Assembly: GCA_023228145.1 (NCBI GenBank)
Contig: JALOBU010000008.1
Span: 1 to 64,000, forward strand
Length of the DNA stretch: 64,000 bases
Reading direction: 5' to 3'
From: Bacteroidales bacterium
Lineage (GTDB): Bacteria > Bacteroidota > Bacteroidia > Bacteroidales > CAIWKO01
The notes below the pieces were generated by a model. It saw only the letters and a list, made by a program, of their open reading frames with translations, was not told the origin of the DNA and did not search any database. A program made the translations under genes and the position numbers. This document shows positions 49,207-58,675 of the stretch, one piece after another; positions within the stretch are counted from its first letter, which is position 1, and each line of letters starts with the position of its first letter.

Positions 49207-50790
49207 TTATTTTTCGTAACGGTAAATAATTTCTTGTGCTGCTTTTTCGAGCTCTTCCATCATTTCATCGGTCAGCATTCCTTTGCTTAGGTTTTCAAGA
49301 AGTTTCTTATGATACGAGTCCAGAAAATGTAAAAATTCTTCCTGAAAATTAATAATATTTTTGACAGGGATTTTTTGAAGTATCCCTTTTGTTCCGCAAA
49401 AGATGATTGCTATCTGGTGTTCGATAGACATAGGAGAATATTGCGGTTGTTTAAGTATTTCAACATTTCTTGCGCCTTTATCGAGCACGGTTTTCGTTGC
49501 GGCATCCAAGTCAGAGCCAAATTTCAGAAACGATTCCAGTTCGCGGTATTGTGCCTGATCGAGCTTAAGTGTTCCTGCAATTTTTTTCATAGGTTTTATC
49601 TGTGCGGCTCCGCCCACACGAGATACTGAAATTCCAACATTAATAGCCGGCCTGATGCCAGAGTTAAACAAAGTAGTTTCAAGAAATATCTGTCCGTCAG
49701 TAATTGAAATTACATTAGTAGGAATATACGCCGATACATCTCCTGCCTGTGTTTCGATAATTGGCAGGGCAGTGAGGGAGCCTCCTCCTTTAGCCAGATG
49801 GCGAATAGATTCGGGAAGGTCGTTCATTTTTTGAGCTATCTTATCCGATGAAATAATACGCGCAGCACGTTCCAGAAGACGGGAATGCAGATAAAATACA
49901 TCTCCCGGGTAAGCTTCCCTGCCCGGTGGTCGGCGAAGCAAGAGCGACACCTCACGATATGCCACGGCTTGCTTGGATAAATCGTCATAAACAACAAGCG
50001 CAGAACCTCCAGTATCCCTAAAAAATTCGCCTATAGCAGCGCCGGCATAAGGTGCATAAAACTGCATAGCTGCCGGGTCAGAAGCCGTTGCGGAAACTAC
50101 AACCGTATAAGGCATAGCGCCTTTTTCTTCAAGGGTTTTTACAATATTTGCTACGGAAGAACCTTTTTGCCCAACGGCAACGTAAATACAAAAAACCGGT
50201 TCTCCTTTGTCATAGAAAGCCCGTTGGTTTATTATTGTGTCAAGAGCTATAGCAGTTTTTCCCGTTTGTCTGTCGCCAATGATAAGCTCGCGTTGTCCCC
50301 GCCCAATAGGAATCATGGCGTCTATGGCTTTTATCCCGGTCTGCAGAGGCTGGTTAACCGGTTGTCTGAAAATTACACCAGGAGCTTTGCGTTCAATAGG
50401 CATATCATACAAATCACCGGCTATAGGGCCTTTACCGTCAATAGGTTGTCCAATAGTATTTATTACTCTTCCCAAAACACCTTTACCCACAGGTATGGAG
50501 GCTATACGGTTTGTTCTTTTCACCACATCACCCTCAATAATATTGTCGGTTTTTCCCAGAAGCACAACTCCAACATTATCTTCTTCAAGATTCAACACCA
50601 CACCCATTACACCAGTTTTTTCAAATTCCACAAGCTCTCCCGAGCCCACATTAATGAGGCCGTAAACTCTTGCAATACCGTCTCCCACCTGAATAACAGT
50701 GCCGGTTTCTTCCAGCTCCGTTTCCTGGTTAAATCCTGCCAGTTGCTGGCGTAAAATTGCAGTTACTTCTGCGGGTTTTATTTCTGCCAT
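49207..50790 (-). CDS. atpA: ATP synthase alpha subunit
   Basis: Regulatory nucleotide-binding subunit of F1. 527 residues. Walker A GDRQTGKT in ELIIGDRQTGKTAIALD; SALVVYDDLSKQAVAYREVS; the alpha signature PGREAYPGDVFYLHSRLLER; and VGGAAQIKPMKKIAGTLKL. It starts ten bases after atpH and ends five bases before atpG, indicating cotranscription. Length is slightly above the usual 505-515, mainly in the C-terminal part. Confidence 0.98.
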   Translation of the reverse strand: MAEIKPAEVTAILRQQLAGFNQETELEETGTVIQVGDGIARVYGLINVGSGELVEFEKTGVMGVVLNLEEDNVGVVLLGKTDNIIEGDVVKRTNRIASIPVGKGVLGRVINTIGQPIDGKGPIAGDLYDMPIERKAPGVIFRQPVNQPLQTGIKAIDAMIPIGRGQRELIIGDRQTGKTAIALDTIINQRAFYDKGEPVFCIYVAVGQKGSSVANIVKTLEEKGAMPYTVVVSATASDPAAMQFYAPYAGAAIGEFFRDTGGSALVVYDDLSKQAVAYREVSLLLRRPPGREAYPGDVFYLHSRLLERAARIISSDKIAQKMNDLPESIRHLAKGGGSLTALPIIETQAGDVSAYIPTNVISITDGQIFLETTLFNSGIRPAINVGISVSRVGGAAQIKPMKKIAGTLKLDQAQYRELESFLKFGSDLDAATKTVLDKGARNVEILKQPQYSPMSIEHQIAIIFCGTKGILQKIPVKNIINFQEEFLHFLDSYHKKLLENLSKGMLTDEMMEELEKAAQEIIYRYEK

Positions 50791-50800
50791 TATCTTTAAA

Positions 50801-51358
50801 TTAAAATTTTGGGATATAAATATTTACATTGTATTCTTTTTTCAGGCGGTTTATATTTCGCTTCACAGAAGCATCATATTGTTTGTCGCCTACTTTAAGA
50901 ACAAACCCCCCGACAAGGTCGGGTTTAATTTCATTTTTAATTTCAACATTTGCTGCAAGTTGTTTCGAAAGAATTTCCTTCACGCGGGTAATTAAACCTT
51001 GGTCAGGAAAAACTGCTGTTTGAAAAACCGCCCGTTTAATGTTTTTAGATTCATCATAAAGTTCCGAATATTCTTTGGCAATTTCGGCAAGTATTATTTC
51101 TCTTTTCTTTTTTGTAAGAAATTCAAGAAATGCAAAAGATAAAGAGTCAAGTTTCTCGGCAAAAATCGCCCGAAAAATAGTATTTTTTTTAGAAACATTA
51201 ATTACCGGACTCTGCATGATGCGCATAAAATCACGGCTGTTGATACTGACTTGTTTCAATAACTGCATATCCCCGAAAACTGCATCTGTTTTATTTTGGT
51301 CTTCTGCCAATAAAAACAAAGCTTTTGCATATCGTTTTGCTATTCTTTCGGATTTCAT
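50801..51358 (-). CDS. atpH: ATP synthase delta subunit
   Basis: Links F1 alpha to the peripheral stalk. 185 residues. The OSCP/delta pattern is RIAKRYAKALFLLAEDQNK at the start, LSFAFLEFLTKKKREIILAE in the middle, and the C-terminal IKPDLVGGFVLKVGDKQYDA. This last motif (GGxxLxVGDKxxDxS) is diagnostic. It lies between atpF (13 bases) and atpA (10 bases). Confidence 0.95.
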   Translation of the reverse strand: MKSERIAKRYAKALFLLAEDQNKTDAVFGDMQLLKQVSINSRDFMRIMQSPVINVSKKNTIFRAIFAEKLDSLSFAFLEFLTKKKREIILAEIAKEYSELYDESKNIKRAVFQTAVFPDQGLITRVKEILSKQLAANVEIKNEIKPDLVGGFVLKVGDKQYDASVKRNINRLKKEYNVNIYIPKF

Positions 51359-51371
51359 TACGGTGATGAGC

Positions 51372-51866
51372 TTAATTAAAGCTTATATCTTTAAGCAGTT
51401 TGTCAATAAAATCCTGTTGTTTGTTGTCTTTTGACAATTCTTGTTGTATCAATTTCTCTGCGATATCCACCGACAACAGTGCAACCTGATTCTTTAATTC
51501 TGTCAGCGCTTCCATTTTCTCATAATGTATACTGTCTTTGGCTGCCTGAACAATACGGTCTGCTTCTTCGTTGGCTTTAACTCTGGCATCTTCGATAATC
51601 TTTTCCTTGATAGCTCTGGCGTCATTCAAAAGACTGTCGCGTTCTTCTTTAGCCTCCTTAAGAAGTTGTTCGTTGCTGAATTTCAATTGTTTCATTTCGG
51701 CATGTGCCTTTTCAGCCTGTCGCAACGATTCGTCAATTTTGTTTTCACGCTCTTTCAGCATCTTAAGTACCGGTTTCCAAGCAAACTTTTTTAAAATCAA
51801 CAATAACAAAAGAAATGACAGCGTCATCCAAAATATAAGCCCTATTCCGGGGGTTACTAATTCCAT
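51372..51866 (-). CDS. atpF: ATP synthase b subunit
   Basis: 164 residues. One N-terminal membrane helix (LIFWMTLSFLLLLLILKKFA, about 10-29) is followed by a long charged helix that dimerises as the peripheral stalk (LKERENKIDESLRQAEKAHA, EMKQLKFSNEQLLKEAKEER). It anchors delta/alpha to the membrane ring. The 77-base gap to atpE is the largest within the F-type cluster and holds no obvious terminator. Confidence 0.95.
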   Translation of the reverse strand: MELVTPGIGLIFWMTLSFLLLLLILKKFAWKPVLKMLKERENKIDESLRQAEKAHAEMKQLKFSNEQLLKEAKEERDSLLNDARAIKEKIIEDARVKANEEADRIVQAAKDSIHYEKMEALTELKNQVALLSVDIAEKLIQQELSKDNKQQDFIDKLLKDISFN

Positions 51867-51943
51867 GTTATTATATTTTTATAATTGTTTAAAAAAATAT
51901 CAACGTCCCTTTTATAATTTTTAAGAGAACAAGTAATGTTTTT

Positions 51944-52204
51944 TTAAATAAACAGAATCAGCAAGCAAACCACGATAGCAAAAAAAGCAACACCTTCAAT
52001 AAGGGCTGCTGCCACAATCATATTTGAACGGATATCACCAACGGCTTCAGGCTGTCTGCCGATAGATTCCATGGCGCCTTTTCCGATATTTCCAATACCA
52101 AGGCCTGCGCCAATTGAAGCAATTCCTGCCCCGATGCCTGCCCCCATTTTTGCTATAGGAGCAAAATCAGCGGCTGCTTGTAATAAAACTGACATTAATG
52201 ACAT
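51944..52204 (-). CDS. atpE: ATP synthase c subunit
   Basis: 86 residues, two membrane helices joined by the polar loop ESIGRQPEAVGDIR. The ion-binding carboxylate is E70 in AAALIEGVAFFAIV. The first helix is glycine-rich (GAGIGAGIASIGAGLGIGNI), as needed for ring packing. The Na-type ligand set (Gln in helix 1, ES/ET next to the Glu) is not seen, which favours proton coupling. Confidence 0.97.
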   Translation of the reverse strand: MSLMSVLLQAAADFAPIAKMGAGIGAGIASIGAGLGIGNIGKGAMESIGRQPEAVGDIRSNMIVAAALIEGVAFFAIVVCLLILFI

Positions 52205-52237
52205 AATTTTTAATTTAAGTTAATTTATATTGTTTTT

Positions 52238-53311
52238 TTAATGTGCTGCTTCATGATGTTCTGCGGTCGCCATTCCAAAATAAAGTGACGAAAGCAAGGT
52301 GAAAACATAAGCCTGAATGAAAGCTACTAGTAACTCCAATAATCCCATAAAAACATAAAAGAAAACCGAGATGATTGAAAACCCGTATCCTGCACCAGGC
52401 GACATCTGACCGAAAATAAAGATCAGGCTGATAAATCCCAGAGCGATAATATGCCCGGCAGTCATGTTGGCAAAGAGACGGACCATCAGTACAAAAGGCT
52501 TTGTAATGACGCCGACAATTTCAACAATGGGCATTAATGGTATTACCTTCAACCACCAGGGCACGCCGGGAGCGTTGTATATTTCTTTCCAGTAATGTTT
52601 ATTTCCGCTGATCGTGGTAATAATAAATGTAAACAATGCCAGCACCATCGTTACGGCGATATTTCCGGTAAGGTTTGCCCCGCCTGGGAAAAACGGTATC
52701 AGACCAAGCAGGTTGTTTATAAAAATAAAAAAGAAAATGGTCAGCAGGTAGGGCATGTATTTTTCATATCGTTTTTCACCAATGGCAGGCCTTGCAATAT
52801 CATCGCGGACAAAAAGTATCAGTGGTTCCAGCCACGACTGCAAACCTTTTGGTGCTTCGTTCGGATGCTGTTTAAATCTGCGTGCAATAGAAATAAATAT
52901 CCAGCAGATAAGAATGACGCTAATAAACAGGGAGGTGACATTTTTGGTAATAGAAAAATCCAGGGGCGGTTTTGCGGTCTCGTCCACCTTAACGATTTTT
53001 CCTTTTTCATTAAGTTTGTATCCTTTATATTCGGCTGTTCCGTGATGAAATTTTGACGACATGAAGGCGACAATTTTTCCATCATCATAAAGTATCACAG
53101 GCAAGGGAATGCTGAAATGTGTTTCGCCGAAATTGGCAATATGCCATTCGTGGGCATCGGAAATATGCTCAATGATAGTTTTTCCGGCATTAAAGGGCTC
53201 TTTTTCTTCAGCTTTACCAACAAATGGGCATGAGAAAATAATTAAAGCAAAAAAAATCAAATAATACTTAAAACTACCCATTTTCGAAAAACATAATAAC
53301 ATATTGGCCAC
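52238..53311 (-). CDS. atpB: ATP synthase a subunit
   Basis: Forms the proton channel with the c ring. 357 residues, longer than the E. coli protein because of a periplasmic N-terminal extension of about 120 residues behind a signal-like helix, as typical for Bacteroidetes. Key arginine in KPFVLMVRLFANMTAGHIIA; GLIPFFPGGANLTGNIAVTM precedes it. The start at 53311 lies only about 15 bases after the predicted transcription start; the ATG at 53281 (MGSFKYYLIFF) gives a cleaner signal peptide and is the better choice. Confidence 0.95.
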   Translation of the reverse strand: MANMLLCFSKMGSFKYYLIFFALIIFSCPFVGKAEEKEPFNAGKTIIEHISDAHEWHIANFGETHFSIPLPVILYDDGKIVAFMSSKFHHGTAEYKGYKLNEKGKIVKVDETAKPPLDFSITKNVTSLFISVILICWIFISIARRFKQHPNEAPKGLQSWLEPLILFVRDDIARPAIGEKRYEKYMPYLLTIFFFIFINNLLGLIPFFPGGANLTGNIAVTMVLALFTFIITTISGNKHYWKEIYNAPGVPWWLKVIPLMPIVEIVGVITKPFVLMVRLFANMTAGHIIALGFISLIFIFGQMSPGAGYGFSIISVFFYVFMGLLELLVAFIQAYVFTLLSSLYFGMATAEHHEAAH

Positions 53312-53330
53312 TATCTTTTTTGAAGCAGGG

Positions 53331-53358
53331 CAAATATAGTTAATCTTCTTTAATCAAA
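53331..53358 (-). promoter_or_regulatory. Candidate promoter for atpBEFHAG
   Basis: On the minus strand TTTG (53358-53355), 16 bases, then TATATTTG (53338-53331), between the TPR gene and atpB. It would let the ATP synthase genes be transcribed independently of the porW-bactofilin run upstream. Confidence 0.55.
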
Positions 53359-53379
53359 TGAAAATTTTAAAAAAGAAAA

Positions 53380-53982
53380 TTAATGGCAGTATTTTAAAAT
53401 TACATTTTCGGCATCAGAATAACCAAGTTTGAGGGCAATTATCATTTGCTGGCATCCTTCGTCTATTTCATCGTTCACCAACAATGCAATACCATAATTG
53501 TAATAATTTAATCCTTTTTCAGGCTTTATTAAAATAGCTTTTCTAAAATCGGTTTTTGCACCTTCAGGGTCTCCACTCAGGCTTTTGACAATACCCCTTT
53601 GTCCATAAGCTTCTTCATAATTTGAATCCAACTCAACAGCAACATTATAGTTTTCAATCGCCATATCATACTGTTTCAGATAGTAATAAGCCAGGCCTTT
53701 ATTGTAATATGCCTGCGGGTCGGTAGTGATATATAATAACGCCACATTAAAATCAGCTAAGGCACTTTCAAAATTCCCATCATTTGCTTTTTCAACGCCA
53801 TTCAATAGATATTTCTCATACATAAACTCATAGGAAATTGTAACTGAAGAATCTCCCATCGTTATCTCCATGGCATTTCCATTATCCCTGATAATAATTT
53901 TGTTTTTTATACTGTCAACGGCTTGTGCATAAACAAAGCACGAAAACATGGTGGTTGCTATATATGTAATTAATCTCTTCAT
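53380..53982 (-). CDS. Secreted TPR protein
   Basis: 200 residues. A signal peptide (about 1-20, ending VYAQA) is followed by three to four TPR units (ALADFNVALLYITTDPQAYY, NKGLAYYYLKQYDMAIENYN, EAYGQRGIVKSLSGDPEGAK). The C terminus (CQQMIIALKLGYSDAENVIL) matches periplasmic TPR proteins that are frequent in Bacteroidetes. It sits between the AtpI-like membrane gene and atpB on the same strand. A role in ATP synthase assembly is not implied by the sequence. Confidence 0.7.
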   Translation of the reverse strand: MKRLITYIATTMFSCFVYAQAVDSIKNKIIIRDNGNAMEITMGDSSVTISYEFMYEKYLLNGVEKANDGNFESALADFNVALLYITTDPQAYYNKGLAYYYLKQYDMAIENYNVAVELDSNYEEAYGQRGIVKSLSGDPEGAKTDFRKAILIKPEKGLNYYNYGIALLVNDEIDEGCQQMIIALKLGYSDAENVILKYCH

Positions 53983-54033
53983 GGTTCTTTTATGTTTAAT
54001 AAAAGGACAATGAAAAAGGTAAATTAAAAAATA

Positions 54034-54414
54034 TTATTTTTTAGGCAGATTATTTACAAGAAAGACTACGTCAAAAATGAGAAACAGTATAAATACCAAC
54101 AGGAAAGATATTAGAAAATTAACGGCATCGCCTCGAAACATAAAGGCATATATAACCATAATGATAATAAAAAAAATAAACCTTAAAAATGTTACCATCA
54201 TAAATGCTCTAATAAAGCTCGCCGGTTTCTCTGAAGTTACTGACAACAATATCAGGTTTGATAAAAAGGATACAGCAAAGAAAAAGGGTACCAGGTAGGG
54301 CAATGTAACAGTAATATACTTACTGTTAACAGTGAAATAAATTATCAATGATATTATTTCCAGCAACACTGAAAACAATAATGTTTGTAATAATAACTTT
54401 TTTCTCTTTTCCAA
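54034..54414 (-). CDS. Four-helix membrane protein between AtpZ and atpB (AtpI-like position)
   Basis: 126 residues with about four transmembrane helices (LLLQTLLFSVLLEIISLIIY, LPYLVPFFFAVSFLSNLILL, FIRAFMMVTFLRFIFFIIIM, FLISFLLVFILFLIFDVVFL). The start abuts the stop of atpZ. It has the size, topology and genome position of AtpI/UncI, which helps assemble the c ring, but no diagnostic motif is clear, so the gene is left without a symbol. Confidence 0.65.
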   Translation of the reverse strand: MEKRKKLLLQTLLFSVLLEIISLIIYFTVNSKYITVTLPYLVPFFFAVSFLSNLILLSVTSEKPASFIRAFMMVTFLRFIFFIIIMVIYAFMFRGDAVNFLISFLLVFILFLIFDVVFLVNNLPKK

Positions 54415-54627
54415 TTATTTTTTTTTTATAAAATCTTTTATTGCCACATAAATAGCCACAGCAACTGAGCAAAATGACAATACAACCGTAAACACAGGAA
54501 ACTTAAATTCAAGCCATTTATCAAGCAAAACACCCCCCCCAACGCCTAAAATAATAATCACCAGCATCTGTATGGCGATACTGGAGTATTTGGCATAATT
54601 ATCAATAGGGATTTTTGTTTTTTTCAT
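54415..54627 (-). CDS. atpZ: AtpZ/AtpI family protein
   Basis: 70 residues, two membrane helices: YAKYSSIAIQMLVIIILGVG followed by GGGVLLDKWLEFKFP, the family signature, and FTVVLSFCSVAVAIYVAIKD. AtpZ with AtpI forms a Mg/Ca channel or assembly factor of F-type ATP synthases and usually precedes atpB. Its first 26 bases overlap the end of the bactofilin gene, so translation may be coupled. Confidence 0.85.
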   Translation of the reverse strand: MKKTKIPIDNYAKYSSIAIQMLVIIILGVGGGVLLDKWLEFKFPVFTVVLSFCSVAVAIYVAIKDFIKKK

Positions 54628-55006
54628 CCGGGGTTTTTATGGTGGCCTCAGGTTTATAGCTTTTGTCTTGCGACATATTGCAGGTGCCTGTAAAATTTGC
54701 ACCTGATTCCACGGCAAATTTTCCGGCAACAATGTCACCATTTACCTTTGCAGAAGCTGTCATAGAAAGTAATTCGGTAACTGCGATTTTTGCTTTTACG
54801 ATGCCCGAAATATCGGCGCTGTTACAAACGATTTCCCCCTCAATAGTTCCGGTTTTTCCCACAACCACTTTCCCTTTTGTAATTACTGAACCAGTCAAAG
54901 AACCGTCAATTCGGATATCCCCGTTTGAATTAATATCTCCTTTGATGGACGTTCCGACTCCAATAATGTTTACAACCGGGGTTTCAGTTTCAATTGTTTT
55001 AGCCAT
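54602..55006 (-). CDS. Bactofilin
   Basis: 134 residues. The central beta-helix of bactofilins spans about 12-110: IIGVGTSIKGDINSNGDIRI, DGSLTGSVITKGKVVVGKTG, EGEIVCNSADISGIVKAKI and NGDIVAGKFAVESG. N- and C-terminal tails are short and disordered (Lys-rich end). Bactofilins polymerise into membrane-associated filaments that position envelope enzymes. It overlaps atpZ by 26 bases and starts one base after porW, a conserved Bacteroidetes neighbourhood. Confidence 0.92.
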   Translation of the reverse strand: MAKTIETETPVVNIIGVGTSIKGDINSNGDIRIDGSLTGSVITKGKVVVGKTGTIEGEIVCNSADISGIVKAKIAVTELLSMTASAKVNGDIVAGKFAVESGANFTGTCNMSQDKSYKPEATIKTPDEKNKNPY

Positions 55007-55007
55007 T

Positions 55008-57638
55008 TTATTTTTGCTGTATTTTATAATATTTATTAAAAAACTTCAGGTATTTATCAACGTCTTTATTTTGATAAAACAAGGGGTAGTTGGCTGCAGA
55101 AATCACAAAATGCCTGTAACTTGCATTTTCCAATATTTTAACCAGGCCCTGATTGTTTTGAACAGCGTTGAGATAATCCAATGCTTCGTTTTTATTATTA
55201 AATCTTGCCACATTCAGCACTTCATGTTTATCATCAAGAAACAAAGTGTTGATGGTGTATTTTTGGGTAGAAAAAAATTTCATGTTAAAATCAGAATAGG
55301 CAATCTTGACTTCGTTAATACTCGTATTTTTCATTTCCAAAACGGCAATATAAAAATGGAAAGCGCCGGGATCAAACTTGTAAATTTCTTTTGTTTCGGT
55401 TTTTACAGTATCGGTTATATTTACATTCTCTCCGGACGACATATTTTTTATTCGCGACAAAGCATCTAAGTATTCCTGCGCTTTGCCTGCCGGTTCTGTT
55501 CCGCCGTATTTACTTACTATATCTTTTAAGGTTTTTTCAAATGTTTCTGTGGGTTGAGTTTTCCCAATGGCAAGTGCTTTGAGCAGTTCAAACTTGGGGA
55601 CAAGTTTTTTATCTTTAAGAGTTTTAATTACACTGTCAGCATTGTTTATCACGATATTATAATTTCCCTCCTGATAAAGCATGTATGTTTCTTTGTAGTA
55701 TTTTTCGTAACGATTTTGTTTTTCTTCAAGTTTTACATAATATTCAGGGTCCTGAATTATTTTAGCATAGTCGCTGTCGGGATATTTTGTTAAAATCAGG
55801 TTTTTATAATAATCGGCTTTTGGAGTATTGTCTGTGGAGATATAAATCTGAAAAAGATTATAATACGCCGGAAGTATGTGAATGCTTTCGGGGTAACGTT
55901 TTTCTAATTTATTAAAGGCTTCAACGGATTTATCATTGTCTAACAGAGATTCCTTATAAATATACCCAATATTATACAGCGCTTCAGCAATGTCCAGATT
56001 TGATTTTTCAATAGCTTCAGGCGTCAGTGGTAATTGTGAAATATAATAATTTCTGTCTTTGAGATTGATTTTTGTACTGTCTTTTTTATTATCGGTGCTG
56101 TCAGACTCTTCGGTTATGTCCTGAAATTGTATTTCTGTAAATGTTTTGTCACTAAGCCGCCACAGGTCTTCGTAGGGCCTTTTTCCCCATTTGCGGACAA
56201 ATTCAGTATATCCGAAATTCATGGAGGTTGGATTATAAAAATACCAGGAACCTGTGGTTTGCATATTGTTCTGATTTTGCATTGCCAATGCCAGATTTTG
56301 CTGACGCTCCATTTCTTCCTGCCGTTTGCGTTCTTCATCTTTTCTGATTTGTTCAATCACTTCATCAATTTTTTTATTTCTTTCTCCTACAGGCATCCGG
56401 GCAAGTTTTTGCAGGCTATCCTGTAAATCAACAGCATTAATATTTTTTACCAGCTCGTTCAGGGTGTTTTTTTTGTTTTCAATCAGAATATAATTAGGAT
56501 AATCTTTTGGTAAAAACTGCACACAACTGTCATAATATACCTGAGCTGGCTTGTATAAAGGTTCGGCAAAGTATAAATCAGCAAGTTTCAGGTAAGATCT
56601 GGCTTTCTGTTTGTTATTTGACACACTCAGGCGCGCTGATTTTTTCAAGTTTTCAACAGCGGACTCCATGTCGTTTTCCTTAAGGTTAATGTCTGCAATA
56701 ACATAATATATCTGGTCAAGATATTCTTTATTTTTATCATCACGCAGCATTTTACTCAGTAGTTTTTTTATGTCTTTGCTGTCACCGGAAGTAACATCGT
56801 AATTCTGGGCAAGGTTCATTTTTGCTGCAAACTCCATATCATATATAGGGTTCAACTTGATGACTTTTTTAAAATTTTCATTGGATTTTGGCAATTGCCC
56901 GGTACGTTGGTATGCCTGAGCAAGTATAAAATGCAGCCGTGTACGAATTCTTTTCTTTTTGTTGAGTTTAATACTAGCGTTAAGATTTTCTATGGCCTGC
57001 TCATAACGTTCCTGTTTCAATAATACATTACTTAAAGCCATAGGATAAAGTTTTTCTGCAGTACGGGTGCTTTTCTTTTTTTCAAACTTATTCTCTATGG
57101 AAACCAACAGAGCCTCTGCCTCGTCCAGCCTGTCTTGCTGAACATTAATCAAAGATTTTAAAATAATAACTTCATTTTTTAAATCGCTTTTTTTAAACCT
57201 GTTAAGTATATAGTTACAGGTCTGCATGGCCAAGTCATATTCTTGCTTGTAGAAATAAGATTGACCAATAAGCAGATATGCATCATCTATCCACTTGATG
57301 TATTCTTTTCCTTTTATAAAAATTGAATGCCTTTGAACTACTATTGAGCCCTTTTCGAGAGAACGGTCAAGATAATTATAAACTGATTGAGCGTCGGTTT
57401 TCGTTCCAAGTTGAAAAACAGGTAATATTTTAGTAAAGTCATCCTTGCTTATTTTACCAAGCTCAATTGTGCCTTCCTTTAGGGCTTCCTTGCCATTAAA
57501 GTATGCATTATAGTGTGCTGTGAGATTATGATATACTCTTCTTGTAAATGTGTTTTTTTTTGTAGAACAAGATAGAGAAAAAATCAAAAACAATATTATG
57601 ACTGCCGCCAAAATTCTTGCCAGATATTTATAATGCAC
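55008..57638 (-). CDS. porW: PorW/SprE-type T9SS TPR lipoprotein
   Basis: 876 residues. The lipobox (FSLSC, Cys at about 24) follows a short signal peptide. The N terminus KKNTFTRRVYHNLTAHYNAY is the PorW/SprE hallmark. It is followed by many TPR units (about 90-420 and 560-740), a coiled charged segment (RKDEERKRQEEMERQQNL-like, about 430-455), a SWYFYNPTSMNFGYTEF motif and a C-terminal FHFYIAVLEMKN domain. PorW/SprE is an outer-membrane-associated periplasmic protein needed for T9SS and gliding. Together with SprA and the many sorting-domain proteins here it supports an active T9SS. Confidence 0.9.
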   Translation of the reverse strand: MHYKYLARILAAVIILFLIFSLSCSTKKNTFTRRVYHNLTAHYNAYFNGKEALKEGTIELGKISKDDFTKILPVFQLGTKTDAQSVYNYLDRSLEKGSIVVQRHSIFIKGKEYIKWIDDAYLLIGQSYFYKQEYDLAMQTCNYILNRFKKSDLKNEVIILKSLINVQQDRLDEAEALLVSIENKFEKKKSTRTAEKLYPMALSNVLLKQERYEQAIENLNASIKLNKKKRIRTRLHFILAQAYQRTGQLPKSNENFKKVIKLNPIYDMEFAAKMNLAQNYDVTSGDSKDIKKLLSKMLRDDKNKEYLDQIYYVIADINLKENDMESAVENLKKSARLSVSNNKQKARSYLKLADLYFAEPLYKPAQVYYDSCVQFLPKDYPNYILIENKKNTLNELVKNINAVDLQDSLQKLARMPVGERNKKIDEVIEQIRKDEERKRQEEMERQQNLALAMQNQNNMQTTGSWYFYNPTSMNFGYTEFVRKWGKRPYEDLWRLSDKTFTEIQFQDITEESDSTDNKKDSTKINLKDRNYYISQLPLTPEAIEKSNLDIAEALYNIGYIYKESLLDNDKSVEAFNKLEKRYPESIHILPAYYNLFQIYISTDNTPKADYYKNLILTKYPDSDYAKIIQDPEYYVKLEEKQNRYEKYYKETYMLYQEGNYNIVINNADSVIKTLKDKKLVPKFELLKALAIGKTQPTETFEKTLKDIVSKYGGTEPAGKAQEYLDALSRIKNMSSGENVNITDTVKTETKEIYKFDPGAFHFYIAVLEMKNTSINEVKIAYSDFNMKFFSTQKYTINTLFLDDKHEVLNVARFNNKNEALDYLNAVQNNQGLVKILENASYRHFVISAANYPLFYQNKDVDKYLKFFNKYYKIQQK

Positions 57639-57781
57639 TTTCTTGAGGTTAAAACAAAATAACTTTTTTTTTACAAAATTATTTTATTTTTTCATAATTA
57701 GCTCATTTTTTCCGCGTTAATTTCCCTGACTACACCAAAGTATGATAATATTTTCGGATATTTGCACCTTCGTATAACATT

Positions 57782-58666
57782 ATGGTTACACCAAAACAAT
57801 CCCGCTGGAAACGCCTGAACAAAAAGCTTCATGATAAATACCGCCTGGTAATCATGAATGATTCCACTTTTGAACGTAAAGTGTCTTTCCGGTTAACCAG
57901 AATGAATGTTTTCGTTGTGGTAGGCACTGCGGTAATATTACTTATCATTGCCACAACCTTTATCATTGCCTATACGCCTTTGCGAGAATACATCCCCGGC
58001 TATGGCGATGTCCGTGTGCAAAGAGATATTTACAAACTTCTTCTCAAGACTGATTCCATAGAGCAGGAAATCGCCCGCAGAAATCTTTATCTTGAAAATT
58101 TAAAATATATTATTGCAGGCAAAGATTTTCCAAATCCGGATTTGAAAAAGCCCTCCGATAGTGCGGGAAACCAATATATGGCGCTTGATTTTTCAATTAC
58201 CCCGGAAGATTCTGAATTAAGAAAATATTTTGAAGCTGAAGATAAATATAATCTCACATTTAACGAAGATAAAGCGGCCAAAAATTCCATAAGCAGTTTT
58301 TTCTTTTTCACGCCCGTCAAAGGTATAATAATTAACGGTTTCAATCCGGCAAAACGCCATTTTGGAGTGGACATTCTTGCGCAAAAAAATGATGCTGTAA
58401 AGTCAACGCTAGACGGTACGGTGATATTTACAGGATGGATGCTTGAAACCGGTTATGTTATATCAATACAGCACAGCAACAATATCATTTCTGTTTACAA
58501 ACACAATTCGGTACTGTTAAAAAAACCTGGTGATTATGTTAAAGCTGGAGAACCCATTGCCATTGTGGGAAATTCCGGGGAATTTACATCCGGGCCACAT
58601 TTACATTTCGAACTATGGCATGGTGGCAGCCCCGCAAACCCGATAAATTATATGTCTTTTGAATAA
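57782..58666 (+). CDS. M23 family metallopeptidase (LytM-like)
   Basis: 294 residues. A short basic cytoplasmic N terminus leads to one membrane helix (about 42-64), a coiled or linker region to about 170, and a LytM/M23 domain. The zinc ligands are in KRHFGVDILAQ (His and Asp) and GPHLHFELWHGG (H273, H275). It probably cuts peptidoglycan cross-bridges or regulates such enzymes at division. It is divergent from porW (143 bases) and ends nine bases before dxr on the same strand. Confidence 0.92.
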   Translation: MVTPKQSRWKRLNKKLHDKYRLVIMNDSTFERKVSFRLTRMNVFVVVGTAVILLIIATTFIIAYTPLREYIPGYGDVRVQRDIYKLLLKTDSIEQEIARRNLYLENLKYIIAGKDFPNPDLKKPSDSAGNQYMALDFSITPEDSELRKYFEAEDKYNLTFNEDKAAKNSISSFFFFTPVKGIIINGFNPAKRHFGVDILAQKNDAVKSTLDGTVIFTGWMLETGYVISIQHSNNIISVYKHNSVLLKKPGDYVKAGEPIAIVGNSGEFTSGPHLHFELWHGGSPANPINYMSFE

Positions 58667-58675
58667 TAGCAAAAC

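Noticed and set aside
51944..52204. Sodium-coupled ATP synthase
   Set aside because: The c subunit lacks the helix-1 Gln and the Ser/Thr next to the carboxylate that form the sodium site.
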